Source of the DNA: Thermoanaerobaculia bacterium
Lineage (GTDB): Bacteria > Acidobacteriota > Thermoanaerobaculia > Multivoradales > JAGPDF01
Assembly: GCA_018057705.1 (NCBI GenBank)
Contig: JAGPDF010000029.1
Location: 1-53,469, forward strand
Direction of reading: 5' to 3'
Length of the DNA stretch: 53,469 bases
Below, in pieces: positions 46,147 to 53,469 of this stretch (the stretch's first letter is position 1; every line of letters starts with the position of its first letter). Position numbers and translations under genes: made by a program. Below the pieces are notes generated by a model that ran no database searches, had not been told where the DNA came from, and was given only the letters and a program-made list of their open reading frames with translations.

Positions 46147-49100
46147 CTACGGCAACACCACGCTCCAACCCGTTGCGTCGCCGGTCTCGAAACCGCTGGT
46201 GAAGACCGGTGCCGGCGGAGTGCCGATGACGAAGGCCGCGGAAGCAGCGGGCCCGGGATTGAAGGCGCTGTCGACGGCCTCGAGGGTCCAGGTGTAGCTG
46301 CCCTCGGCGAGGCCCGAGAGGGTCCACTCGCTCGCGACGCTCAGGTTCCCGGGCTCTGGAGAGCGGCGCGCGGTCGAGACCGGAACGCCGTCACGATAGA
46401 GCCGGAGCTCATAGGTCAACGCCTGCGCCGGAGTGAGGTCGTCCTCGGCAGGGCTCCACCAGAGGTCGACGGAGTTGTCCCCCAGGACCTGCGAGTCCAG
46501 GAGGCTCGGCGCCGTGGGTGCCAGGTTCTCCGCCACGGAATCGTTCAGGTAGAGATGCATCTGCGTCTCGATGAGTCCGTTGCCCCCCGGAACGAAGTAG
46601 GAGCCGGCGATGAAGTAGTCGAGATCGCCTTCGCCGTCGATGTCGAGCCAGCTGAACGAGCCACCGCTGAATCCCATCGCGCGCGGGGCCGGCAGCTGGT
46701 TGCCCGAGTCCGAGAAGACGCCGCCGTCGTTGTCGAGGACCTTCGCCCGCCCTTCGATCTGCGAGCCGGAGTTGTACGTCCCCGCGAGGAGGATGTCGAC
46801 GTCGCCGTCGGAGTCGTAGTCGGCCCAGTAGGCCGCGGTCAGGTCGAACCAGCCCTCGCAGAAGACACAGTCCATGAGCTCGACCGGCACGAAACTCTCG
46901 GCATCGTTGCGATAGAGGCGCAACACCGTGTTGTAGCTGTCGTCGATCTCCTTGACGTTGCCGGCGACCAGGATGTCGAGATCGCCGTCGTCGTCGTAGT
47001 CGCCCCACTGCGCCTCGCCGTGCTCGACGGTGAGCGTGCCGAGGATCTCCTCGCCGACGAAGACGCCGTTGCCGTCGTTGCGGAACCGGTGGATGAAACC
47101 GGTTTCGGTCAGCGGAGCGATATGGACGAGGAGCAGGTCGAGGTCCTGATCGCCGTCGAAGTCCGCCCAGCTGCTCTGCATGTGGTTGGAGCGGCCGAAG
47201 TCCGTCGCCTCTTCGGTGAACAGCCACCCGCCGCTGCCGTTGCTGCCATCGTTGCGCATCAGGGCGGTGCGTGACGTGAAGGTCTCGTCGTTCCAGATCG
47301 ACGGCAGCAGGAGATCGAGATCGCCGTCGTTGTCGTAGTCCGCCCAGCTGATCGAGTTCAGGTCGAAGTCGGCCTGGTCGTTGTCCTCCCAGTAGCCCGG
47401 CAGGATCGTGTCGGTCGGCACGAGCGTGCCGGCGTCGTTCCTGTAGATCACCGTCTGGCCTTCGCTGCCGAGCGCGAGATCCTGGTCGCCATCGCTATCG
47501 ACGTCTCCCCAGGCGAGGTCCGAAGCACCCACGGTCACGGTGCCCAGAGGGACATCGATGTACGAGAAGTTCCATTCGGTCGCCGCATCCGGCGCCGGCG
47601 GACCATCGTTGCGCAGCAGGACCATCATCTCCTCGACGCTCGTGTTGTAGACCACGTAGTACCCGAGGACGGCGATGTCGAGGTCGCCGTCGCCGTCGTA
47701 GTCGGCCGGAGCGGTCGTGGCCACCCAGAAGTCCTCGTCCTGCGGCGTCACGAAGAGCGGATCGAGCGGGGTGACCTCGGTGAAATCACCGAAGGTGCCC
47801 CCCGGACCGGGCTGAACCACGACGGCGTGGCCCGCGACGTCGGAGTCGCCGTCGTCGTCGGTCACCGTGAGGGCGACGATGTAGGTGCCGGCCGCGGCGA
47901 ACAGGTGCGTCGGGTGCCGCTCGGTCGAGGTCGAGCCGTCGTCGAAGCTCCACAGCCAGGAGGCGATGGTGCCGTCGTTGTCGCTGGAGGAATCGGTGAA
48001 GGCGACCGACAGCCCGGTGGTCGAGAAGTTGAAGGCGGCGGCCGGCGGCTGGTTGACCGGCGGCGGCGGCGGTCCCGAGAAGTGACGGATTGCCCCCTGC
48101 CAGCCGGCGATCCAGGCATCCCCGGCCGGATTCGCGGCGATGGCCGCGAAGGCCCCGAAGCCGGCCGGGCCGGCGTCCATGACTGCCCAGTTCGCTCCCC
48201 CGTTGGCCGAATAGAGTGCGTGGCCTCCCGCCGTCGCCACCCAGAGCTCGCTCGGGCCGACCAGCGCGATGTCGACGAGCTGGTCGTCGGCGGAAGGCGT
48301 CGGCAGGAGCTGCCAGCTCGCGCCGCCGTCCGTGCTCCGCACGGCATAACCGCCTCCACCGACGGCGTAGCCAATGGCCGAGTCCCAGAAGTCGAGGTCC
48401 TTCACCTGCGGGGCCAAACCGGGCAGCGACCCCTGCGTCCAGCTCAAACCACTGTCGGTCGTGCGGTAGAAGGTACCGTCGTACGACGCGGCCCAGCCGC
48501 TCGGGCCGGCGAAGTCCACCGCGACGTAGGTTCCCAGAAAATCGGTCACCGGCACCCAGGTAGCGCCGGCGTCTACGGTGTGAAACAGGGCCGCGCTGGC
48601 GAACCCCTGGCCGATGACCCAGCCGTCGACACCGGTCGCGAAGTGCAGATCGACCGCTGCGAGCTCGGGGGGCGCGGAAGCGCTCGCGGTCCACGACGCC
48701 CCACCGTCGGTGCTGCGATAGACCCGGCCGGTGCCATCGACCGCCACGGCCTCCTGCGGCCCGATCACTTGCACCGCCTCGAGACTCGCTGGGGTCAAGG
48801 TGGCGCGCAACAACCAGGCCGCGGAGCTGCCGGCGCTGGTCAGCACCTGCCCGGCCTGCCCGACCGCGATCCGATCGCCGTTGGCGAAGCGGTCGAGGTC
48901 GCGCAGCTCCGTCCCCGAGCCGCTCGAGATCTGGTGCCAGCTCGCACCGCCATCGGTGGTGCGCAGGACGAAGCCGGGGCCGTAGCCGAAATAGCCCGTC
49001 TGCGGGTCGGTGAAGACCGGCACGGCGCTGCCCAGGAAGCCCGGAGCCGGACCGGGGGTGGCGAAGGTCTGCGTCCAGGTGAGGCCGGCGTCCGTCGAGC

Positions 49101-50076
49101 GATGGAGATTCCCCGCGCCATCGGATGCGACCACGATCGATGCTGCTGGCAGGGCGAAGGCGACGCCGACCGCGAACGGACCCGGGTCGATCACCTCGCC
49201 GAGGTCGGTCCAGGTCTCTCCCCCGTCGGCCGAGCGGAAGATCCGGTCATCGTAGTCGGGATGCGTGCCGCTGCGCCCCCAGGCCAGCGCGACATCGGCG
49301 GCAACGGCAAGCAGCGCGTTTCGCCCCTCCGCTGCGTTGCTCCCTGCCCAGGTGAGGCCGCCGTCCGCCGAGCGCAGGAGGGTCCCGTCGACGATTGCCA
49401 CCGCCACTGTCGGCGTGAGAAACGCCACGGCGTCGGCCGCGCCGGCCTGCACCAGCGCGAACGTGTCACCGCCGTCGGTGGTGCGATAGAGACCCGTGCC
49501 GGAGACTCCCAGCCCCGTCAGGGCGTCGGCGAAGTCGAAGGCGATCATCTCTTCGGGCGACGGCGTCCAGGTGAGCCCGCCGTCGCGACTGACGTAGGCG
49601 CCGAAGTTCCCGGTCGTGACGCCGAAGCTCGCGGAGTAGAACTCCATGAAATAGGCCGAGCCGAGAAGTGGCAGAGGCTCCCAGGTGGTGCCCCCGTCCG
49701 TGGTGCGGTAGTTGCTGTTTCCCCACGCCCATCCGCGCTGATCGTCGAAGAAGAAGATCCCGTTGAGGCCGTCGCCGAGGCTTTCCGGCACGTCGCGCTG
49801 AATCCAGGTGCCGCCGCCGTCGTTCGACTCGAAGAGCGCGCCACTGGCGTCGAACGAGTCGTCGTCGGTGGCGAGGAAGACTCGCCCCGGGGCCGGAGCC
49901 GCGACTCCGTGGACCTCGAGGTGGGTCGGCAGCGGACTCTGCGTGCTCCACTGGGCCAGGGCCGGGGTCCCGAGAGCCAGAACCAGGCTACCCAGACCCA
50001 AGAGGAGCGCCCCCAGGTGCGCAGCGAAGGAGGGTCCGGCGGCGGCAGTACGAAGCGTCACGGGGGCGTCGTTCAT
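46147..50076 (-). CDS. Giant secreted protein: YCF48/BNR repeats, PKD, VCBS/FG-GAP repeats, Fn3-like, GFETGD C-terminus
   Basis: The 1309-residue protein has a signal peptide (about 15-42, ending P-A-L-A-Q). Residues about 45-670 hold many BNR/YCF48-type repeats (S-x-D-G-G-x-T-W pattern such as R-T-T-D-G-G-A-S-W). A P-P-P-V-N-Q-P-P linker leads to a PKD domain (about 680-760, with W-x-F-D-D-G-S). VCBS/FG-GAP repeats of type W-G-D-Y-D-D-D-G-D-L-D-I-L follow (about 775-1190), then an Fn3-like domain (about 1195-1290). The end is V-F-T-S-G-F-E-T-G-D-A-T-G-W-S-V-V-L-P. The in-frame extension upstream was rejected because the signal starts at this ATG. Likely extracellular. Confidence 0.85.
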   Translation of the reverse strand: MNDAPVTLRTAAAGPSFAAHLGALLLGLGSLVLALGTPALAQWSTQSPLPTHLEVHGVAAPAPGRVFLATDDDSFDASGALFESNDGGGTWIQRDVPESLGDGLNGIFFFDDQRGWAWGNSNYRTTDGGTTWEPLPLLGSAYFMEFYSASFGVTTGNFGAYVSRDGGLTWTPSPEEMIAFDFADALTGLGVSGTGLYRTTDGGDTFALVQAGAADAVAFLTPTVAVAIVDGTLLRSADGGLTWAGSNAAEGRNALLAVAADVALAWGRSGTHPDYDDRIFRSADGGETWTDLGEVIDPGPFAVGVAFALPAASIVVASDGAGNLHRSTDAGLTWTQTFATPGPAPGFLGSAVPVFTDPQTGYFGYGPGFVLRTTDGGASWHQISSGSGTELRDLDRFANGDRIAVGQAGQVLTSAGSSAAWLLRATLTPASLEAVQVIGPQEAVAVDGTGRVYRSTDGGASWTASASAPPELAAVDLHFATGVDGWVIGQGFASAALFHTVDAGATWVPVTDFLGTYVAVDFAGPSGWAASYDGTFYRTTDSGLSWTQGSLPGLAPQVKDLDFWDSAIGYAVGGGGYAVRSTDGGASWQLLPTPSADDQLVDIALVGPSELWVATAGGHALYSANGGANWAVMDAGPAGFGAFAAIAANPAGDAWIAGWQGAIRHFSGPPPPPVNQPPAAAFNFSTTGLSVAFTDSSSDNDGTIASWLWSFDDGSTSTERHPTHLFAAAGTYIVALTVTDDDGDSDVAGHAVVVQPGPGGTFGDFTEVTPLDPLFVTPQDEDFWVATTAPADYDGDGDLDIAVLGYYVVYNTSVEEMMVLLRNDGPPAPDAATEWNFSYIDVPLGTVTVGASDLAWGDVDSDGDQDLALGSEGQTVIYRNDAGTLVPTDTILPGYWEDNDQADFDLNSISWADYDNDGDLDLLLPSIWNDETFTSRTALMRNDGSNGSGGWLFTEEATDFGRSNHMQSSWADFDGDQDLDLLLVHIAPLTETGFIHRFRNDGNGVFVGEEILGTLTVEHGEAQWGDYDDDGDLDILVAGNVKEIDDSYNTVLRLYRNDAESFVPVELMDCVFCEGWFDLTAAYWADYDSDGDVDILLAGTYNSGSQIEGRAKVLDNDGGVFSDSGNQLPAPRAMGFSGGSFSWLDIDGEGDLDYFIAGSYFVPGGNGLIETQMHLYLNDSVAENLAPTAPSLLDSQVLGDNSVDLWWSPAEDDLTPAQALTYELRLYRDGVPVSTARRSPEPGNLSVASEWTLSGLAEGSYTWTLEAVDSAFNPGPAASAAFVIGTPPAPVFTSGFETGDATGWSVVLP

Positions 50077-50421
50077 GGTCGAGTCCTGGCCTTTCTGCGA
50101 TCGTTCCGGGCCTTCATGCCCAGGGGGAGCCGGAACTTTCCGGGTGGTTCCGGACCCGGCTCGATGGGAGAGACAGTCGAGAGGGGTCGAAAGGAACAGG
50201 CCATGTCGCGGCGTTGGTGCCGACCCGACCGGCGAGTCGCCTTCCGGAGGTGGGCAGATGGACGCCGGCCGCCGCTTTCGAACCTCCACTTGTACACCTG
50301 TTCCCGCCGTCGCGAGCCACCCCGGAGAGCAGGACGACCCCGGTTCGGTCACCGGCCGGGCACCCGGGAGGAGGGGGCGGCTGACGAAGCGCCGGCCCTT
50401 TCGCGACGGGAAACGGGTCGT
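50077..50421. other. 345-bp region between the giant secreted-protein gene and modC
   Basis: Both genes flanking it are on the minus strand. I see no gene, no clear promoter hexamers and no T-run terminator. Small features are a CCGGT/ACCGG dyad (50340-50355) and an AGGAC sequence before the giant gene's ATG. The minus-strand frame of that gene stays open here but encodes no signal or domain. Confidence 0.5.
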
Positions 50422-51549
50422 TCAGTAGGCGGCCAGCAGGCGACAGGCCTGGGCCTTGAAGACGAGGTGGACGGGCACACCCGGCGCGAGCGCGAGCTCG
50501 CGGCAGGCGCGGCGGCTCACGACGACGGCGATCGGCTGCGCCTGCCGGCCGAGCGAAGCGTTCACCACGGCCGCCGCATGCAGGTCCCCGCTTTCGGGAA
50601 GGTGCACCTCGCCCACGGTCGCGGCCAGAATATTCTGGGCCGAGAGCCCCGTCGCCGGACCCCGAGCGAGGAGGATGTCGCTCGCCCGGACCTCGAAGGC
50701 GACGCGCTGACCAGACACGAAGTGCCCTTCGTCGGCGACCGCGATGCACAGGCCGGGTTCAATCTCGACCATGGCGAGCGACTCGGCGACCGCCGCGACC
50801 CGCCCTTCGAGGACGTTGCCCATCTCCTGGCCGCTTCTCCCGTCCGATCCGGCCCCGAGCCGGTGCGCGCCGAAGATGGCGCGCGGCGGACCGCAGGCGA
50901 CCACCCTTCCGGCGTCGAGCACGCAGACTTCGCGACTGAGCAGGGTGATTTCGGACGGGTCGTGGGAGACGTGGACGGTCGGGATCCCGAACTCGTCGCG
51001 GATGCGCAGCAGGTAGGGCAGGATCCGCCGCCGCAGCGGCAGGTCGAGACTGGCGAGCGGCTCATCGAGGAGCAGGAGGTCGGGGGCCGAGCAGAGCGCG
51101 CGACCGAGCGCGACGCGCTGGCGTTCACCGCCCGAGAGCAGCGCTACCGGCCGGTGCGCGAGGTCTCCGAGCTCGAGCAGCTCGAGGACATGCTCCGCGG
51201 ACAGCCGCTGCGTTGGCCGCGGCGCGTGGCGCGCCCGGCGCTCACCGAAGCGGAGATTCCCGAGGACGTCGCGATGCGGGAAGAGCGCCGCCTCCTGGGG
51301 CACGTAGCCGACGCCACGCGCCTCGGGCGCGAGCGCCACGCCACGGCCGCTGTCGAGCCAGGTCCGTCCGCAGACCTCGATCCGCCCGCGCGCTCCGCGG
51401 CGGATGCCGGCGAGCGCCTCGAGCACCGAGCTCTTGCCGGCCCCGGAGGCGCCGAAGAGCCCGAGCGCGCTCTGCTCCGTCTCCCAGGCGATCGCGAGGT
51501 CGAAGCTGCCGCAGGGAACCTCGAGGTCCAGGCGAAGCCCGGGGGGCAT
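50422..51549 (-). CDS. modC: Molybdate ABC transporter ATP-binding protein
   Basis: The protein (about 375 residues) has Walker A G-A-S-G-A-G-K-S-S, Q-loop Y-V-P-Q-E, signature L-S-G-G-E-R-Q-R-V-A-L-G-R-A-L, Walker B L-L-L-L-D-E-P-L-A-S-L-D and the switch histidine in V-H-V-S-H-D. The C-terminal half (about 250-375) has TOBE/MOP-type strands that bind oxyanion. Length fits ModC. A TTG at 51561 overlapping the modB stop is a possible alternative start. It is the last gene of modABC, energising molybdate (or tungstate) import. Confidence 0.9.
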   Translation of the reverse strand: MPPGLRLDLEVPCGSFDLAIAWETEQSALGLFGASGAGKSSVLEALAGIRRGARGRIEVCGRTWLDSGRGVALAPEARGVGYVPQEAALFPHRDVLGNLRFGERRARHAPRPTQRLSAEHVLELLELGDLAHRPVALLSGGERQRVALGRALCSAPDLLLLDEPLASLDLPLRRRILPYLLRIRDEFGIPTVHVSHDPSEITLLSREVCVLDAGRVVACGPPRAIFGAHRLGAGSDGRSGQEMGNVLEGRVAAVAESLAMVEIEPGLCIAVADEGHFVSGQRVAFEVRASDILLARGPATGLSAQNILAATVGEVHLPESGDLHAAAVVNASLGRQAQPIAVVVSRRACRELALAPGVPVHLVFKAQACRLLAAY

Positions 51550-51557
51550 CTGCGCGG

Positions 51558-52226
51558 TCAACGGGGCCGCCGTCTGTGCAAGAGAACCTCCACCGTCCAG
51601 AGCGCCGCGAAGGCGAGGACGACGGTGATGGCGACGAGCGTCATCGCCTCGGAGTCCCGTCCGACCTGCATGTCGCTGAAGATCGCGAGCGCCAGGGTCT
51701 GGGTCTCGCCGGGGATGTTGCCGGCGACGATCACCGTGGCGCCGAACTCACCGAGGGCGCGGGTGAAGCCGAGCACCGCGGCGGCGGCGAGACCGCGACG
51801 GGCGAGCGGCAGCGTCACCTCCGCGAAGGCCCGCAGCGGGCCGAGACCGAGAGTGCGCGCCATCGACTCGAGGCGCGGATCGACCTCCTCGAAGGCGAGG
51901 CGTGCCGTACGCACGACGAGCGGCAACGCCATGATCGCGGAAGCGAGGACGGCCCCCTTCCAGGTGAAGAGCAGGTCGGGATCGAAGCCGAGGGTGTGCT
52001 CCCCCAGGGGACCGTCGCGCGCCAGGAGGCGAAGCAGCAGATAGCCGATCGCGGTCGGCGGCAGGACCAGCGGCAGCGCGGTCAGCGTCTCGAGGAGCGC
52101 CCGCCCCGGCACCTCGCGGCGCGCCAGCAGCCAGCCGAGCGCGATCCCCGGCGGCAGGATCGCGAGCGTCGCGCAGAGCGCCACCTGGGCGGAGAGCCCG
52201 AGCGCGACGAGCGCACCGTCGTTCAT
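51558..52226 (-). CDS. modB: Molybdate ABC transporter permease
   Basis: The 222-residue protein has about five membrane helices and the permease loop E-F-G-A-T-V-I-V-A-G-N-I-P-G-E-T-Q-T-L-A typical of ModB (EAA motif region R-A-L-G-E-F-G-A-T). It starts in an ATGA overlap with modA and ends close to the modC start. Length and motif fit ModB. Confidence 0.93.
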   Translation of the reverse strand: MNDGALVALGLSAQVALCATLAILPPGIALGWLLARREVPGRALLETLTALPLVLPPTAIGYLLLRLLARDGPLGEHTLGFDPDLLFTWKGAVLASAIMALPLVVRTARLAFEEVDPRLESMARTLGLGPLRAFAEVTLPLARRGLAAAAVLGFTRALGEFGATVIVAGNIPGETQTLALAIFSDMQVGRDSEAMTLVAITVVLAFAALWTVEVLLHRRRPR

Positions 52227-53014
52227 CGGGCGCTCTCGCGGCGCCCGAAGCCGTGGCGGGCGAAGACTTCCACCGCTTCCGGGCCGCACAGCCAGGCGAC
52301 GACCGCGCGCGCCCGTTCGAGATGCGGCCGGTCGGCGAGCGCCGCCAGGGCATAGGAGATCGACGGTCCTTCGCCTTCCGGCACCTCGAGGGCGACCCGA
52401 ACACGAGGTGCATGCACGACGTCGGTGCGATAGACGATGCCGGCCTCGATGGCACCCGATTCGACCGCCGCGAGCGCCGCCCGGACGTCGAGCGCCGGCA
52501 CGACGCGCTTCGCGACGGCGCTCCAGACACCGCTTTGTTCGAGCCACGCGCGGGCGTACTTTCCTGCCGGTACGGCCTCGGGATGGGCGAGCGAGAGCCG
52601 CCGGACCGCAGGCGAAGCGAGATCCCGGGCACTCGTCAGGCGCAGCGGGCTATCCGCCGGCACGATCACGACCAAGCGGTTGCTGAGCGGTGAGCGGCGG
52701 GACGCCGCGTCGACGAGGCCTTCGGCAGCGAGGTGGTCCATCCAACCCTCATCCGCCGAAAAGAAGAGATCGGCCTTCCCCGCCGCGACGATCTGTCGCG
52801 CCAGGTCGCTCGAAGCGCCGAGGTTCCAGACCAGCGTGGTACCTGTCGCCCGTTCGAGCGCCGGGGTGAGCTCTCGAAGGACGTCGCGCAGACTTGCCGC
52901 CGCGTAGAAGCGGAGCTCGACCGGCGCCCCGGGGCCGGCGGTCACCGATGCCTGCGCCGGCGAAGCGACCGCCAGAAAAGAGAAGAGCAGGCAAATCGAC
53001 CGGGCCAGGTGCAT
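52223..53014 (-). CDS. modA: Molybdate ABC transporter substrate-binding protein
   Basis: The 263-residue protein has a signal peptide ending P-A-Q-A-S and the ModA pattern: Y-A-A-A-S-L-R-D-V-L-R-E-L, N-L-G-A-S-S-D-L-A-R-Q-I, D-L-F-F-S-A-D, S-L-A-H-P-E-A-V-P-A-G-K-Y-A and A-G-I-V-Y-R-T-D. The serines and the V-P-A-G-K-Y stretch bind the oxyanion. It heads modABC; no ModE box of the E. coli type was seen upstream. The upstream in-frame extension lacks signal character. Confidence 0.93.
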   Translation of the reverse strand: MHLARSICLLFSFLAVASPAQASVTAGPGAPVELRFYAAASLRDVLRELTPALERATGTTLVWNLGASSDLARQIVAAGKADLFFSADEGWMDHLAAEGLVDAASRRSPLSNRLVVIVPADSPLRLTSARDLASPAVRRLSLAHPEAVPAGKYARAWLEQSGVWSAVAKRVVPALDVRAALAAVESGAIEAGIVYRTDVVHAPRVRVALEVPEGEGPSISYALAALADRPHLERARAVVAWLCGPEAVEVFARHGFGRRESAR

Positions 53015-53240
53015 GGGCGCGCGTACTCCTCGGCGGTCCTGGGCAAACCCTTCGACCGCGCGGCGAGCCATCGTATCCGACACCTCGCCGTACCCGCCCG
53101 TCCCAGGAGAGTAGTTTCCGCTCTTGCGGGAGGGCTCAAGGTGCGCCACCATGGACTTGGAGAAGGAGGGCGCCGTTCCTTCTTCGGTCCCGCAACGCAG
53201 GCCAGCCACTCGCAGGTCGACCCCGAAAGGAGCCGCAATC

Positions 53241-53453
53241 ATGTCCGTAGCCAAGATCATCGAAATCAGCGCCGCCTCCAGCAAGAGCTTCGAAGACGCC
53301 GTCGCCACCGGCATCGCGCGCGCCGACGCCTCGCTCGACGAGGTTCAGGGCGCCTGGATCAAGGAGCAGAAGGTGAAGGTCGAGAAGGGCAAGATCGTCG
53401 AGTACCGCGTCATCATGATGGTGACCTTCCTGCTCAAGGCCAAGAAGAAGTAG
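53241..53453 (+). CDS. Dodecin
   Basis: The 70-residue protein fits the dodecin family, small flavin-binding proteins that assemble into dodecamers and store riboflavin or FMN: start V-A-K-I-I-E-I-S-A-A-S-S-K-S-F-E-D-A-V, W-I-K-E-Q-K-V-K-V-E-K-G and R-V-I-M-M-V-T-F. An AAAGGAG site lies eight bases before the ATG. It is divergent from modABC with a 226-bp gap. Confidence 0.93.
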   Translation: MSVAKIIEISAASSKSFEDAVATGIARADASLDEVQGAWIKEQKVKVEKGKIVEYRVIMMVTFLLKAKKK

Positions 53454-53469
53454 GCGTTCTGGCGCGCCG

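Noticed and set aside
50077-50352. Upstream extension (92 codons) of the giant secreted protein
   Set aside because: The frame is open, but the signal peptide begins only after the ATG at 50076.
47827-52044. Very long open frame (over 1400 codons) on the plus strand
   Set aside because: It lies opposite the giant secreted protein and the mod genes, has arginine/glycine-rich low-complexity content and no domain. It is a shadow caused by high GC and repeats.
53015-53240. ModE-type operator or molybdenum-cofactor riboswitch before modA
   Set aside because: No AT-rich ModE-like dyad and no conserved riboswitch stems could be recognised by eye.

Overview
The window is GC-rich throughout, has no RNA genes, no CRISPR and no intact mobile element, and reads as ordinary chromosome. 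Four traits point to an acidobacterium, most likely of the Thermoanaerobaculia type: two sigma-70-like factors of the TIGR02999 kind each followed by a Ser/Thr kinase with a repeat-rich C-terminus, many secreted beta-propeller proteins, frequent GTG/TTG starts with 4-bp overlaps, and a recurrent C-terminal GFESGD-type motif. This taxonomic call is inference. A xanthomonad-like gammaproteobacterium would be the main alternative.

Layout. 1-10.4 kb holds signalling and cell-envelope genes: a LytS/LytTR pair, a secreted NTF2-amidohydrolase fusion, a PAS hybrid histidine kinase, an MltF-like transglycosylase, a zinc alcohol dehydrogenase and a lipoprotein metallopeptidase. 10.5-14 kb holds two tandem TolB-like propeller proteins. 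14-23.4 kb is a leftward series of four tandem FG-GAP propeller paralogues, an alpha/beta hydrolase and an M20-type peptidase. Diverging from it at 23.5-27 kb are a sigma factor and a membrane Ser/Thr kinase. 27-31 kb holds a MarR/cupin pair, an AraC regulator, a degenerate M20 fragment, a lipoprotein with a metzincin-like relic and a TVP38-type membrane protein. 31-37.4 kb is a rightward block: two secreted tagged proteins, then a second sigma factor and kinase. 37.5-43.2 kb holds an acyl-CoA synthetase overlapping the AmmeMemoRadiSam trio (amrA, amrB, amrS) and a YaiI-type gene. 43.2-50.1 kb holds a secreted amidohydrolase-like protein without metal-binding histidines, a B3/4 protein and a 1309-residue secreted multidomain protein. 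The end carries modABC and a dodecin.

The most unusual signal is the motif [D/N/S]-G-F-[E/D]-x-x-x-x-x-x-W, close to the end of nine secreted proteins here and internal in a tenth. It is attached to unrelated folds (TolB propellers, FG-GAP propellers, an amidohydrolase scaffold, a CBM9-like domain, a PKD/VCBS giant). It has no transmembrane helix or basic tail and so differs from PEP-CTERM or LPXTG signals. The tagged genes sit next to both sigma-kinase pairs. Two FG-GAP genes share a bipartite promoter-like element (TGAGCCGCSGCG, 13 bp, CGTAACC, 4 bp, ATG). I propose, as inference, that these are kinase- and sigma-controlled modules expressing a tagged extracellular proteome. Four enzyme scaffolds in the window (M20, alpha/beta hydrolase, amidohydrolase, metzincin-like) have lost expected catalytic residues.
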